A stretch of 64,000 bases of DNA from Advenella sp. S44 (GTDB lineage Bacteria; Pseudomonadota; Gammaproteobacteria; Burkholderiales; Burkholderiaceae_B): assembly GCF_002810445.1 (NCBI RefSeq), contig NZ_NEXS01000003.1, forward strand, positions 62,001-126,000, written 5' to 3'. The position numbers and the translations under genes are program-made. The notes below the pieces were generated by a model. That model was not told the DNA's origin and searched no databases. It saw nothing but the letters and a program-made list of their open reading frames with translations. Every line of letters begins with the position of its first letter. Positions within the stretch are counted from its first letter, which is position 1. This document shows positions 16,680 through 25,718 of the stretch, piece after piece.

Positions 16680-17668
16680 AGATCCTTTTTCTTGACGAGG
16701 TCGATTGCTGCGGCGACGATAGCATTTGTATCCATACCATATTTTTGGAGTAAAAATGCCCGTGATCCTCCTTCAGCAAAGGTATCCTGCAACCCGATTC
16801 TATGCAGGCGAGCAGCCACACCCTCTTGAGCCAAACACTCGGCCACAGCACTTCCCAGGCCTCCGATAATGGAATGATTTTCGGCGGTTATCACGGCACG
16901 GCAGCGACGCGCCTGTTCGAGGACGAGCGCTGTATCCAGCGGTTTGATGGATGCCATATTAACCACTGAAATTTCAATGCCGTCCGCGGAAAGCCGATCT
17001 GACGCCTCCAGTGCAGTCTCGACCATGATGCCGACCGCAAAAACGACCAGATCTGAACCTTCTCGCAATATGCTGCCTCTTCCGAAATCAAAATCACCGG
17101 CAGTCATTTCTGGACGTTTGGATAGCGCATCACGACGCATCCTCATATAGACGGGGCCAGGGCGGGCGCAACTTGCCTTTACTATCGCTGCAATCTGTTC
17201 TGGACCGGATGGTTCGGCAATCGCAACATTTGGTAATGCACGCATCAGGGCAATATCATCGATGGCCTGATGCGACACACCTAAGAGGGTTAAGACGCCG
17301 GGCAAAAAGCCGACCATTTTTACATTGGTGCGAGGATAGGCAACCTGCATGGCTATTTGATCAAACGTTCTGCGTGTCGAGAACACACTGAAAGTATGGG
17401 TCACAGCAATGTGGCCACAGCGTGCCATGCCAGCAGCCATACCCATCATGTTAGCTTCAGCAATGCCGACGTGAACGAACTGATCTGGGAGTCGATCCCG
17501 AATCTGATCTGTTTCCGTTGAGGCCACAAGGTCAGCGCAAAGGCAGATCAGCTCAGGACGACGTTCGGCTTCGGCGAACAGGGCATCGCCGTATGCGCGA
17601 GGCATTTCCTCAGCCTGCCCTCGAGCAATAAAATCATCAACCTTCAAATCATCCAGACTAGCACCCAT
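16676..17668 (-). CDS. Transketolase, C-terminal (PYR + C) subunit
   Basis: 330 residues: the pyrimidine-binding and C-terminal domains of a split transketolase. Seen: RQAEEMPRAYGDALFAEAER start, the ThDP-activating glutamate in FVHVGIAEANMMGMAAGMA near residue 75, the GVSHQAIDDIALMRALPN loop, and the C-terminal ITAENHSIIGGLGSAVAECL. It pairs with the N-subunit gene one base upstream. Split transketolases of this length are often specialised for catabolic ketoses. No sugar kinase or isomerase is encoded alongside. Cytoplasmic; forms an alpha2-beta2 enzyme with TktN (known for the family). Confidence 0.9.
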   Translation of the reverse strand: MGASLDDLKVDDFIARGQAEEMPRAYGDALFAEAERRPELICLCADLVASTETDQIRDRLPDQFVHVGIAEANMMGMAAGMARCGHIAVTHTFSVFSTRRTFDQIAMQVAYPRTNVKMVGFLPGVLTLLGVSHQAIDDIALMRALPNVAIAEPSGPEQIAAIVKASCARPGPVYMRMRRDALSKRPEMTAGDFDFGRGSILREGSDLVVFAVGIMVETALEASDRLSADGIEISVVNMASIKPLDTALVLEQARRCRAVITAENHSIIGGLGSAVAECLAQEGVAARLHRIGLQDTFAEGGSRAFLLQKYGMDTNAIVAAAIDLVKKKDL

Positions 17669-17669
17669 A

Positions 17670-18533
17670 TTAGTTCTCCCTCACGGCCGGTTTTGATTCA
17701 TGTAATTCACGTAATGCCTTGTCGGCCATATCTGGAGGTAACTTCAAATTATGTCCAAGTATCCCTTCCAAACTTGGGACGCCTTTACCCACTAACGTAC
17801 GTGCGATTATTACTGTCGGTTGACCACGAAACAGCCTTGCCTTATCAAAGGCATCGACAATTTCATCAATATCATGACCATCAATCTTGAGAACATTCCA
17901 ATTGAATGCAATGAATTTGTCAGCTACAGGTTCCATGTTCATGACCAATTCAGTATCGCCCTCCACCTGCATCTGGTTCCAGTCTATGATCATGCAAAGA
18001 TTGTCCAGGCCATAATGGCCGGCAGCCATGGTTGCTTCCCAGACCTGACCCTCCTGCAATTCGCCGTCACCCAGCATCACATAACAGCGATAAGAACTTT
18101 TCTTGCGTTTTCCTGACAATGCCATGCCTACAGCGACTGATAAACCCTGTCCCAAAGAACCGCAGGTTGCCTCGACGATGGGGCCTAATCGTTCGGACAT
18201 ATTGATCTCATACGGTGAGCCATCTTGGCAATATGTCGTTAATACGTCGCTGGGCAGCAGACCGGCCTGGGCGAGCGCAGCGCCAAAGATTGCTGAATTA
18301 TGTGCAGTAGACAGAAGAAACCGGTCCCGATCCGGCCAGTTTGGCTCGTCTTTCCTGTAGTTCAACTCTCGCCCATAAAGCGCAGCGAATAGATCAGCGG
18401 CTCCCAGACCTTGTTGCACGTAACCTTGGCCGGTTCCGGCAACCAGTGTGACGACATTACAGCGAAGTTCATATGCCATCAGTTCAAGACTCTGGGCAGA
18501 ACGTTTTATTGGCGTGTCTGACATTACATTCAT
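17670..18533 (-). CDS. Transketolase, N-terminal (PP) subunit
   Basis: 287 residues: the diphosphate-binding domain. The ThDP motif is complete: GDGELQEGQVWEA (near 155) to the asparagine in MIIDWNQMQ, with the usual spacing. SERLGPIVEATCGSLGQGLS and GHNLKLPPD are typical; the substrate-side histidines include that in LLSTAHNSAIF near 76. It starts 14 bp after lacI and ends one base before the C-subunit gene, so transcription starts at the lacI promoter. It transfers a two-carbon ketol unit; donor and acceptor are unknown here. Confidence 0.9.
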   Translation of the reverse strand: MNVMSDTPIKRSAQSLELMAYELRCNVVTLVAGTGQGYVQQGLGAADLFAALYGRELNYRKDEPNWPDRDRFLLSTAHNSAIFGAALAQAGLLPSDVLTTYCQDGSPYEINMSERLGPIVEATCGSLGQGLSVAVGMALSGKRKKSSYRCYVMLGDGELQEGQVWEATMAAGHYGLDNLCMIIDWNQMQVEGDTELVMNMEPVADKFIAFNWNVLKIDGHDIDEIVDAFDKARLFRGQPTVIIARTLVGKGVPSLEGILGHNLKLPPDMADKALRELHESKPAVREN

Positions 18534-18547
18534 GTAATTCTCTTGTT

Positions 18548-19579
18548 TTAGTTTGAAGTAAGTTTGGTTGGCGCAGGACCGGTGCTTTGTCGCAAAATCA
18601 ACTCAAGTTCGAGTCGCGTACTTTGCGGCATGGGATTCCCGCCACTGACTTCCAACAGCATCTCGGCTGCTCGTTGTCCCATCTGTATGGCTGGTGATCT
18701 CATGGTTGTAAGAGGAGGGTGAAAATGTGCCGCCATAGCCAAATCATCAAATCCGGTGATTGAGATATCTTTCGGAATACTGATTTTCTGCGCCTGGCAT
18801 TCCAAGATTGCACCAAATGCCTGTACATCATTCCCGCACACGACTGCGGTGGGCCGCTGTGGAAGCTCAAGAAATTTACGCATGGCCGCTCTGCTGGATG
18901 GAATATCGTAGGCGCACTCAATCGTTAGCGACTGATCCGGTTCGATACCCCGGGCACGCATCGCTTCGTGGTACCCGGTTATGCGTGCTACAGCACGATC
19001 ATTGTCACAAGTGATGCCGCCTATCACTCCGATGCGTCGATGCCCAAGATCCAGAAGCAAATCGGCCAGCCTGAATGCTTCTTTTTTATTATTCCAACCA
19101 ATACTGGGAACGTTCTCATCAAATACCGACGTAATAACATAAGGAATTTTACGGCTATCAAGAAATTCATAAACCTCAGAGGCACGAGAAGCGCCTACCA
19201 GCACGATTCCTCCGATATTAAGTTGCGCCAGCGTTCGCAACTGCGCCATCTCGTCTTTTGAATTATAGTTGCTGGCGGCTATCAATACGTGCAACCCATG
19301 CTCAGCCATAATAGCCTGGAAACCTTCTAGAAGCTTGGCAAATATGGCGTTATCTAGCGTTGGAACCACTGCGGCGTAGGTAAATGAGCGTTGTGTTACC
19401 AACGATCTGGCATTACCGTCAGGAATGTAATTATGTGCCTTGATTGCTTCTTCAATGATGCGCAGCGTCTCGCTTGCCACCTGTTTTGGTGAGTTAATCG
19501 CGCGTGACACCGTTGATTTTGATAGCCCAGTCTCCCGGGCAATATCCACAATAGTAATTTGACGTTTTGGTATTTTCAT
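18548..19579 (-). CDS. LacI-family repressor
   Basis: 343 residues from the ATG at 19579 (MKIPKRQITIVDIARETG). N-terminal HTH VDIARETGLSKSTVSRAINS with the hinge helix PDGNARSLVTQRS, then a periplasmic-binding-like effector domain (GGIVLVGASRASEVYEF, ITGFDDLAMAAHFHPPLTTM). A longer open frame upstream would read through the operator and is rejected. It heads the operon, so it likely represses itself, the transketolase, the reductase and the TRAP genes until the substrate or an intermediate binds. No strong ribosome site is visible; the leader is short. Confidence 0.92.
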   Translation of the reverse strand: MKIPKRQITIVDIARETGLSKSTVSRAINSPKQVASETLRIIEEAIKAHNYIPDGNARSLVTQRSFTYAAVVPTLDNAIFAKLLEGFQAIMAEHGLHVLIAASNYNSKDEMAQLRTLAQLNIGGIVLVGASRASEVYEFLDSRKIPYVITSVFDENVPSIGWNNKKEAFRLADLLLDLGHRRIGVIGGITCDNDRAVARITGYHEAMRARGIEPDQSLTIECAYDIPSSRAAMRKFLELPQRPTAVVCGNDVQAFGAILECQAQKISIPKDISITGFDDLAMAAHFHPPLTTMRSPAIQMGQRAAEMLLEVSGGNPMPQSTRLELELILRQSTGPAPTKLTSN

Positions 19580-19589
19580 AGCATTAAAT

Positions 19590-19634
19590 TGGGAACGTTC
19601 CCAGAATATTAAAATCAAAATAAAATAGCGTCAA
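19590..19634 (-). promoter_or_regulatory. Operon promoter with LacI-type operator
   Basis: On the minus strand, TTGACG (19634-19629) and TAATAT (19611-19606) are 17 bases apart, a near-consensus sigma-70 promoter. Two bases further is TGGGAACGTTCCCA (19603-19590), a perfect 14-bp palindrome with the central CG of LacI/PurR-type operators, placed over the expected start of transcription and just before the lacI ATG. The layout is that of direct autorepression of the whole operon. Confidence 0.75.
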
Positions 19635-19858
19635 GTTAGGGTAAACGATGAATGCTCTAGATAGATCGTAGATTTTGGGCTAGGGCAATTGCAGGTCGGG
19701 GTTGAAATAGTTGTCAGCGCTCACGATAGAATCTTTTTGTTAACAAAATAACAATAGATTAATGGCCGAATGTAAATCGGAGTGATGATTGCTCGGTTGT
19801 GGAAGCCGTTGTGGCTCGGGCCCCCCGCCGCGTCTAGCTCTTGAGGAACCTATGATTA

Positions 19859-20594
19859 ATGCGTGTTACGCCAATGGATATCGTCCACGCACTGGTGGGT
19901 TTTGACGATATTTACTACTTCATGCATGCCGATCTGCTCTATGATATTTCAGGACAGATGGTGCAGCATTTGCGCGGCTATTTGTCAGAGGATGAAGCCA
20001 TCAGCAGTGTGGACCGTGTGGGCCGGGATCTACGCCTAATTGCGCGAGAAATTCATGCGTAGATGATGGCGCATTTCGAAGAGAGCGTGACGGGTGGATT
20101 CGATGTCCAGGTCAGCGGCGGCTTCACAGAGCTCAAATCATGCAATTGCACGGCTACAGCGGGTCAGGCGCCACACTATTTTTGAGAAACAGTGGGAGAG
20201 GCGGGGCGCATTAAGGCGATGTTGTTCGGCGGCTTCACAAAATGCTTGCACCTCCTCCAGAAATTTGATTCGGATACGGAGCGCCGCTTTGCTGTCATCC
20301 TTGAGCGCGATGCTGATAAGTGGTTCAAGCCTGCTAAGGGGCAATTTCAGCTTTTCTACAGATTGGGTAGCGAGCAACCGGAGTACATCCCCCACTTTGT
20401 GGTTGAGACTTCGTACAGGCATCAACACGCAAGAAGTACAGGTCAAGGCCGATGCGGCTGTCAATTGGCGTAAGCATGAGTCAGACTATGCTGATTCGGT
20501 CGATAGTAAGCCTTGGCGTTATCTGCTGGTGCCACACGACGATATTGCGAAGTCAAAGCAACTGACTGATTTTTTGAGGTTTATGAGGGCTTGA
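19859..20594 (+). pseudogene. Type III restriction (Res) subunit C-terminal remnant
   Basis: Only the last quarter of a Res-like helicase-nuclease is left. Frame one reads RVTPMDIVHALVGFDDIYYF, REIHA, stop (TAG), MMAHFEESVTGGFDVQVSGG, stop (TGA), then ERRFAVILERDADKWFKPAK and SEQPEYIPHFVVET; after about 20,400 the reading moves to another frame: VQVKADAAVNWRKHESDYAD and KPWRYLLVPHDDIAKSK. At least two nonsense changes and one frameshift are seen. The nuclease aspartate of the usual YIPDF is changed to His and the ETK block is lost in the shift. No Mod partner is present. Dead restriction system debris. Confidence 0.75.
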
Positions 20595-20942
20595 GGAGCT
20601 ACAGCACCGGGCGACTTGCTCACCTCACCTATCGCTGTGGATGCAGGTGATTTTTCACGGCCTAACCTATCTCCCAAGATAGGTGGCAGTGATTTGCGTT
20701 CTTTCGCGCCCTTTGTTCTTTTTTCTCATCGATCTGAGAAAGCTGCATTGCGAGGCCCAGATTTCGGTGCATAAGGCAGTTTACATAATTTACGCCTTTA
20801 TAGGAAACACCATCAAAATTGATGTTATTTCAATGGTGTTTCTGTAATTAGGAGACGTTGAGGGAATATAAAAACGACGGACTTTATTTTCTTTAGACAG
20901 ACTTTATTGCTCCTTATCAACATCCAACAACAGCTTGCCTTC
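20595..20942. other. 348-bp gap after the Res remnant
   Basis: No gene. A small perfect hairpin ACCTATCT-CCCA-AGATAGGT lies at 20665-20684 and a larger inverted repeat at 20804-20842. This is the boundary between the accessory half and the glmS-side core region. Confidence 0.5.
20804..20842 (-). terminator. Inverted repeat downstream of glmS, possible terminator
   Basis: GAAACACCAT and ATGGTGTTTC form a perfect 10-bp stem with a 19-base loop, 100 bp past the glmS stop on the minus strand. No clear U-tract follows, so it may be Rho-assisted or a processing hairpin. Confidence 0.4.
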
Positions 20943-22775
20943 TTACTCCACCGTCACGCTCTTGGCCAGGTTTCGTGGTTTATCTACGTCCGTTCCGCGT
21001 GCCACCGCCGTGTGATATGACAGCAGTTGCAGCGGGATGGTATGCAGAATCGGAGAGAGTTTGCCGTAGTGCTCTGGCATGTGAATCAGGTGCATGCCTT
21101 CGCTGGCCTTGATTTTTGAATCACTGTCGGCAAACACATACAGCTCGCCACCCCGTGCGCTCACTTCCTGCATATTGGATTTGAGTTTTTCCAGCAGCTC
21201 GTCGTTGGGTGCGATGGTGACCACCGGCATTTGTTCTGTCACCAGTGCCAGCGGGCCGTGTTTGAGTTCGCCTGCAGGATAGGCTTCAGCGTGGATGTAG
21301 CTGATTTCCTTGAGCTTGAGCGCGCCTTCCATGGCTATCGGATAATGCATGCCGCGTCCCAGGAACAGGGCGTTTTCCTTGTTGGCAAAACGATCGGCCC
21401 AGGCAATGATCTGTGGCTCCAGTGCCAGGATGGCGCCAATCGCGGTAGGCAGGTGGCGCAGCTGTTTGATGTACTGGTTTTCTTGCACATCGTTTAACCG
21501 GCCTTTGACTTTGGCGATGGTCAGGGCCAGCAGGAACAGGCCAACCAGCTGGGTGGTAAAGGCTTTGGTTGAAGCTACGCCAATTTCCACGCCGGCGTGG
21601 GTAATGAAATTGAGTTTGCATTCGCGCACCATGGCGCTGGTCTGTACGTTGCAGATGGTCAGCGTGTTTTCCATGCCCAGGGTGCGTGCGTGCTTGAGCG
21701 CAGCCAGTGTATCGGCCGTTTCGCCAGACTGGGAAATGGTAATGATCAGGCTATTGGGGTTGGGTACGCTGTCACGATAACGATACTCGCTGGCAATTTC
21801 CACGTTCACTGCGATTTTGGCAATGGATTCTATCCAGTATTTGGCGGTCAGGCCGGCGTAGTAGCTGGTGCCGCAAGCCAGGATAAGAATGTTGTCGATA
21901 TTTTTGAAGATTTTTGCCGCATCATCGCCGAACAGTTCTGGCTCGATCGATTCGATACCGTCAATGGTGTCGCCCACGGCGCGAGGCTGTTCGAAGATTT
22001 CCTTTTGCATATAGTGGCGATAGGGGCCCAGTTCGGCAGCGGCGGTATGAGCGTGCACGACATTGACCTTGCGCTCTACGGGTTTGCCGTCGATATCCAC
22101 AATCCAGATTTTCTGCAACTGTAAATCAACCACGTCGCCATCTTCCAGGTAGACGATATTGTCGGTGGTGCCGGCCAGGGCGAGGGCGTCGGAAGCCAGG
22201 AAATTTTCGTTTTCTCCGCGACCAACAATCAGCGGTGAGCCGTGGCGTGCGCCCACGACGCGATGGGGTTCATCATGGCAGAATACGGCGATGGCGTAGG
22301 CGCCGGTCAGGCGGCGAACGGTTTGCTGGACTGTTTCGAACAGATCGCCGTTATACAGATGGTCGATCAAATGGGCGATTACTTCAGTGTCGGTCTGGCT
22401 CTCGAAAACGTAGCCATGGCTTTTGAGTTCGTCACGCAGTTCGTCATGGTTTTCGATAATCCCGTTATGAACCAGCGCGATACGTGGTTTGCTGTTGGCA
22501 GGACCGGAAAAATGCGGGTGTGCATTACGCGTGGCAGGCACACCATGCGTGGCCCAGCGGGTATGCGCAATACCGGTAAAACCGGCGATGTGGTCTTCCC
22601 GGATCTGGGTTTCGAGTTCCGATACGCGCTGTGTGCTGCGCGTGCGGCGCAATTGGCCGTCCATATGCACCGCGACACCACATGAATCGTAACCACGATA
22701 TTCGAGCCGTTTCAGGCCTTCAACAAGGACCGGTGTGATGTCACGTTGCGCCACAGCGCCAACAATTCCGCACAT
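20943..22775 (-). CDS. glmS: Glutamine-fructose-6-phosphate aminotransferase
   Basis: 610 residues, full length. It makes glucosamine-6-phosphate from fructose-6-phosphate and glutamine, the first step towards UDP-GlcNAc for peptidoglycan and LPS. Seen: MCGIVGAV with the N-terminal nucleophile Cys (after Met removal), [26 protein letters not shown] of the glutaminase domain; two SIS domains with [45 protein letters not shown] and [18 protein letters not shown]-terminal KSVTVE. It is monocistronic here and divergent from the Lrp-like gene. glmU, a later step of the same pathway, lies 5 kb away. Confidence 0.98.
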   Translation of the reverse strand: MCGIVGAVAQRDITPVLVEGLKRLEYRGYDSCGVAVHMDGQLRRTRSTQRVSELETQIREDHIAGFTGIAHTRWATHGVPATRNAHPHFSGPANSKPRIALVHNGIIENHDELRDELKSHGYVFESQTDTEVIAHLIDHLYNGDLFETVQQTVRRLTGAYAIAVFCHDEPHRVVGARHGSPLIVGRGENENFLASDALALAGTTDNIVYLEDGDVVDLQLQKIWIVDIDGKPVERKVNVVHAHTAAAELGPYRHYMQKEIFEQPRAVGDTIDGIESIEPELFGDDAAKIFKNIDNILILACGTSYYAGLTAKYWIESIAKIAVNVEIASEYRYRDSVPNPNSLIITISQSGETADTLAALKHARTLGMENTLTICNVQTSAMVRECKLNFITHAGVEIGVASTKAFTTQLVGLFLLALTIAKVKGRLNDVQENQYIKQLRHLPTAIGAILALEPQIIAWADRFANKENALFLGRGMHYPIAMEGALKLKEISYIHAEAYPAGELKHGPLALVTEQMPVVTIAPNDELLEKLKSNMQEVSARGGELYVFADSDSKIKASEGMHLIHMPEHYGKLSPILHTIPLQLLSYHTAVARGTDVDKPRNLAKSVTVE

Positions 22776-23284
22776 GCGATAACTCCATTTGTTCTGAATA
22801 AGAAAGGTGTATTGTGCACCTTCCGTGGGGAAATTAATAATCTTATTTTTGTTAAAAATGAAATATTAATTCATGAAGTTATAAAATAGACGTTTTATTT
22901 CATTTGTATAGATTTTTGAAATTATATTTCATTACAAAGCTGTAATAAGAAGCAAGATTGTCGTGGCCTGCTAACATAGTCCTATATTGTGGACGGTGCG
23001 CAACCATGGACCGGATATCACCGGTACGGTGGTATTCCAAACACGGCAAAATCGCAAGTAGGACGAATCACCGATAGCAAATTCATGGGGTTGTGCGCAT
23101 TGTGGGTAGCGAAGTCATGCACATGGCGACGAATGAGATAGCGAATCGCGAACAGTGCGGCATCGCGGGCAAGGTGAAATTAAGCTCGGGGCGAAATGGC
23201 TGAGCCGACCTTTGCGCACTGTGACAGGTCGCGCGTGGGCAGACTGCACGCCGGCAGGCCGCTTAATGGAATTGAGAGGAAAAA
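22776..23284. other. 509-bp divergent intergenic region (glmS / Lrp)
   Basis: The 150 bases next to glmS are very AT-rich and probably hold its promoter. The remainder is of average composition with no open frame, hairpin or RNA gene I can support. The glmS ATG is preceded by GGAGTTATCGC. Confidence 0.5.
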
Positions 23285-23746
23285 ATGGAACTTGACGAGC
23301 TGGATAAGCGCATTCTGCAGCAGCTGCAGAAAGATAGTAATCTGACCAACCAGGCGTTGTCTGAGATTGTGCATGCGTCAGCCCCTACCTGTCTGCGGCG
23401 CGTACGCCAGTTGCACCAGCGGGGCATCATTCAGAAAACGGTGGCCATTGTTGATCCGACACGTGTGGCTACGACATTGACTGCGATTGTTGAAGTCACT
23501 CTGGACGTGCAAACGGCAGAGGCTTATCGCGATTTTGAAGAAAGTGTGGCCCGCGAGCAAAGTATTCTTCAGGCCTACCGGGTCTCCAGCGGTCCCGATT
23601 TCGTGCTGATTGTGCAGGTTCAGGATATGCCGGCCTATCATGCTTTGGTTCATCGATTCTTTACCGCGCAGAAAAATGTACGGAACGTGCGCAGTTTCTT
23701 CTCGGTTCATCGCAGCAAGTTCGAAACGCAGGTTGCCATAGATTGA
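23285..23746 (+). CDS. Lrp/AsnC-family transcriptional regulator
   Basis: 153 residues. N-terminal HTH: LDELDKRILQQLQKDSNLTN then QALSEIVHASAPTCLRRVRQ, where the recognition helix is in the usual place (residues about 30-45). The C-terminal RAM ligand domain carries ALTAIVEVTLD-like strands and PDFVLIVQVQDMPAYHALVH. GAGAGGAAAAA precedes the ATG. Lrp proteins form octamers and sense amino acids; the target here is unknown. It is divergent from glmS but 500 bp away, so control of glmS is not implied. Confidence 0.93.
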   Translation: MELDELDKRILQQLQKDSNLTNQALSEIVHASAPTCLRRVRQLHQRGIIQKTVAIVDPTRVATTLTAIVEVTLDVQTAEAYRDFEESVAREQSILQAYRVSSGPDFVLIVQVQDMPAYHALVHRFFTAQKNVRNVRSFFSVHRSKFETQVAID

Positions 23747-23868
23747 GGCGTACCGCGCATTGCAAGCAATATGCAGCAATGACGGGCAATGCACCAGAGG
23801 GCATCTCAGAAAACGGAAAAATCTTACGCTCAGACGGTTGAAACTGCCGAAAATTCCCAGCAATTTTC

Positions 23869-24252
23869 TTAACAAGAATTAACATCAAAAATTGCGGTTT
23901 TCAATTTCTGTAGCAACGTTAAAAAACTTTCTGCACGCAAAAAGAATTTTCTGCTGGGCTTGAGTCCTTTGGCCAGCCGAATATGGTCTGCTCACGAACT
24001 GTGAGACGGTCTCGTATTAAAGTTAAAGTTTTGGGTCCCACCTTCTGGATTGAGGCCATAGGCAACAGCAATTGCTTCGAGAGGCCTGGACTTGCCTGAT
24101 CCATTTTCTCCGGCCAAATAGGTAATTTTTGGGTGAAATTCTAAACGATCCAGAGATTTAACCGCTGCTAAGTTATAGGGATAAATATTATGAGATTCCA
24201 CGGTTTCACGGCGAAAAATAAGGTGTTGTAGAAACTGGGTACGTAATGCCAT
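23869..24252 (-). pseudogene. Truncated AAA-family ATPase gene
   Basis: The frame from an ATG at 24252 gives the N-terminal part of a small SMC/ABC-like ATPase: NLAAVKSLDRLEFHPKITYL, Walker A GENGSGKS, LEAIAVAYGLNPEGGTQNFN. A TGA at 23992-23994 interrupts it, after which the same frame goes on with HIRLAKGLKPSRKFFLRAES before ending at 23869. Signature, Walker B and the rest are absent. Family members are about 230-250 residues, so roughly half is lost. Non-functional. Confidence 0.7.
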
Positions 24253-24629
24253 AGAAATTAGTAAAAGCCGAAGTCTCGTGTGAATAAATTATTTTTCTGT
24301 CTCAGTACAAAAAACAAAGGGCACTAACGTGCCCTAGATTTCGTAGCGCGTGTACTTGTAATTTTTTTACTATCCTGGCTGCTGCGAAGCTATAGCGGAA
24401 TTAGTCTCAAATTCTCATGAGAAACTGGTTGATTATCGGCTAAATTTAATGCTAAGGCACCAGTGTTTGATAGTTGAAATCGGTACAAGAAAATTTTCCC
24501 CCTAACGTGGTTGACGAGAATGCATGGTGGGGGCGATGAGGTGATCGCTTGATTAATCCATAAATTGTTACTGCGAGTTATGGGGAGATACGTTCATCCC
24601 CGTGCTTGATTCGTGTGGCGAGATCTGCG
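24253..24629. other. 377-bp gap
   Basis: Holds the terminator at 24311-24335 and otherwise AT-rich sequence without an open frame of note. Confidence 0.5.
24311..24335 (-). terminator. Rho-independent terminator (minus strand)
   Basis: AGGGCAC-GTTA-GTGCCCT hairpin (24318-24335) followed on the minus strand by TTGTTTTTTG. It lies about 300 bp beyond the glycosyltransferase gene and would end the glmU-MFS-glycosyltransferase transcript. Confidence 0.65.
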
Positions 24630-25697
24630 CTATCGAGTCAGGCTGGTCAGTTGCTCGAACTGAGCCAGATAGCGTGCGCTCATGCGGCCAATATCATGGT
24701 GGTCCTGTACGTATTGCCATGCCTTGTCGGCACGTGACTTGGCCTCTAATGGGTGCGCCAGCGCCTGTTGCAGGGCTGCGGCCATTGCCGCGTCATTGCC
24801 TGTCTCACATAAATAACCGCGCTCATCATCCAGCAGCTCGGCCAGCCCGCCGGCGTTGGTCGATACTACTGGTATGCGCAATGCGAACGCGTCCAGTACG
24901 CTGCTGCCTAATGCTTCTTCGCGACTGGCCATGACAAAAATATCAAACAGGCTGTATAGATCTTCGATGTTCTGGCGAAAGCCGGCCAGGTGATATACCT
25001 GTTGCAGGCCGTGCTCCCGGATCAGTGCCCGGGCCTGGTCTGAGCAATCTCCCTCGGCGCCAAAGTGCAGGAAAATAAAATCCTGTCGCAGCGCATGCAG
25101 CCGGGCGATGGCGCGAACCAGCGTCAGTGGATCTTTGACGGAAACGAGCGCGGCCGTGGTGGCCAGCACTTTTTTGTGGCCAATGGCAAATTCGTCACGG
25201 ACCTGCTGCGCATGCGCTGTGTTGATCTGCCTGGGTTCGATCGTGCTGGAAATCAGGATGGGATCGATCCCCAGCCTGCGTGGCTCGGTCGCAGCCATCT
25301 GGCTGATGGCCACAAATAGATCTGCCTTGCGCCACTTGCTTAGGGTGCGCCATTGTCGTTGCGGGTTGACGGGCAGGGAGGTGCGGCGGGTAAATACCAA
25401 GCGCGCCTTGCCGAAAAAACGGCGCGTGATGGCTGCCCAGGTAAGCGAGCCAGCGGTTTGTACATGGACGATGTCGAAGTCACGGGCATGCTGCAGCAAA
25501 TACAATGCCTGTTCAAATGGCCGCTGGCGTGTCACAACGGTAAAGTTTTCCTGTTGCGCCGCCTGTGCCAGTGGTTGTCCGGCTCGCGCCAGCAGAGCCA
25601 CCTGGTGGCCGGCATCGCGAAAGGCACGCATGCAGTAAAGTGTCTGGCGTTCACCGCCGCGCCAGCCTTTTTCGAAATTTACCTGCAGGATTTTCAT
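24630..25697 (-). CDS. Glycosyltransferase family 4 (GT-B)
   Basis: 355 residues. N-terminal MKILQVNFEKGWRGGERQTL (sugar-acceptor domain), HVQTAGSLTWAAITRRFF, and a C-terminal nucleotide-sugar domain with VLATTAALVSVKDPLTLVRA, HLAGFRQNIEDLYSLFDIFV and the EEALGSSVLDAFA segment in place of the E-x7-E motif (last position Asp). Retaining transferase, probably of LPS core or a surface glycan, acting at the inner face of the inner membrane. It follows the GT2 gene by 21 bp. Sugar and acceptor unknown. Confidence 0.88.
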   Translation of the reverse strand: MKILQVNFEKGWRGGERQTLYCMRAFRDAGHQVALLARAGQPLAQAAQQENFTVVTRQRPFEQALYLLQHARDFDIVHVQTAGSLTWAAITRRFFGKARLVFTRRTSLPVNPQRQWRTLSKWRKADLFVAISQMAATEPRRLGIDPILISSTIEPRQINTAHAQQVRDEFAIGHKKVLATTAALVSVKDPLTLVRAIARLHALRQDFIFLHFGAEGDCSDQARALIREHGLQQVYHLAGFRQNIEDLYSLFDIFVMASREEALGSSVLDAFALRIPVVSTNAGGLAELLDDERGYLCETGNDAAMAAALQQALAHPLEAKSRADKAWQYVQDHHDIGRMSARYLAQFEQLTSLTR

Positions 25698-25718
25698 GAT
25701 GACTATGCTTGTGCTGAA

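Noticed and set aside
22735-22900. glmS ribozyme or riboswitch
   Set aside because: The leader is short and AT-rich, with no ribozyme core; the glmS ribozyme is found in Gram-positive bacteria.
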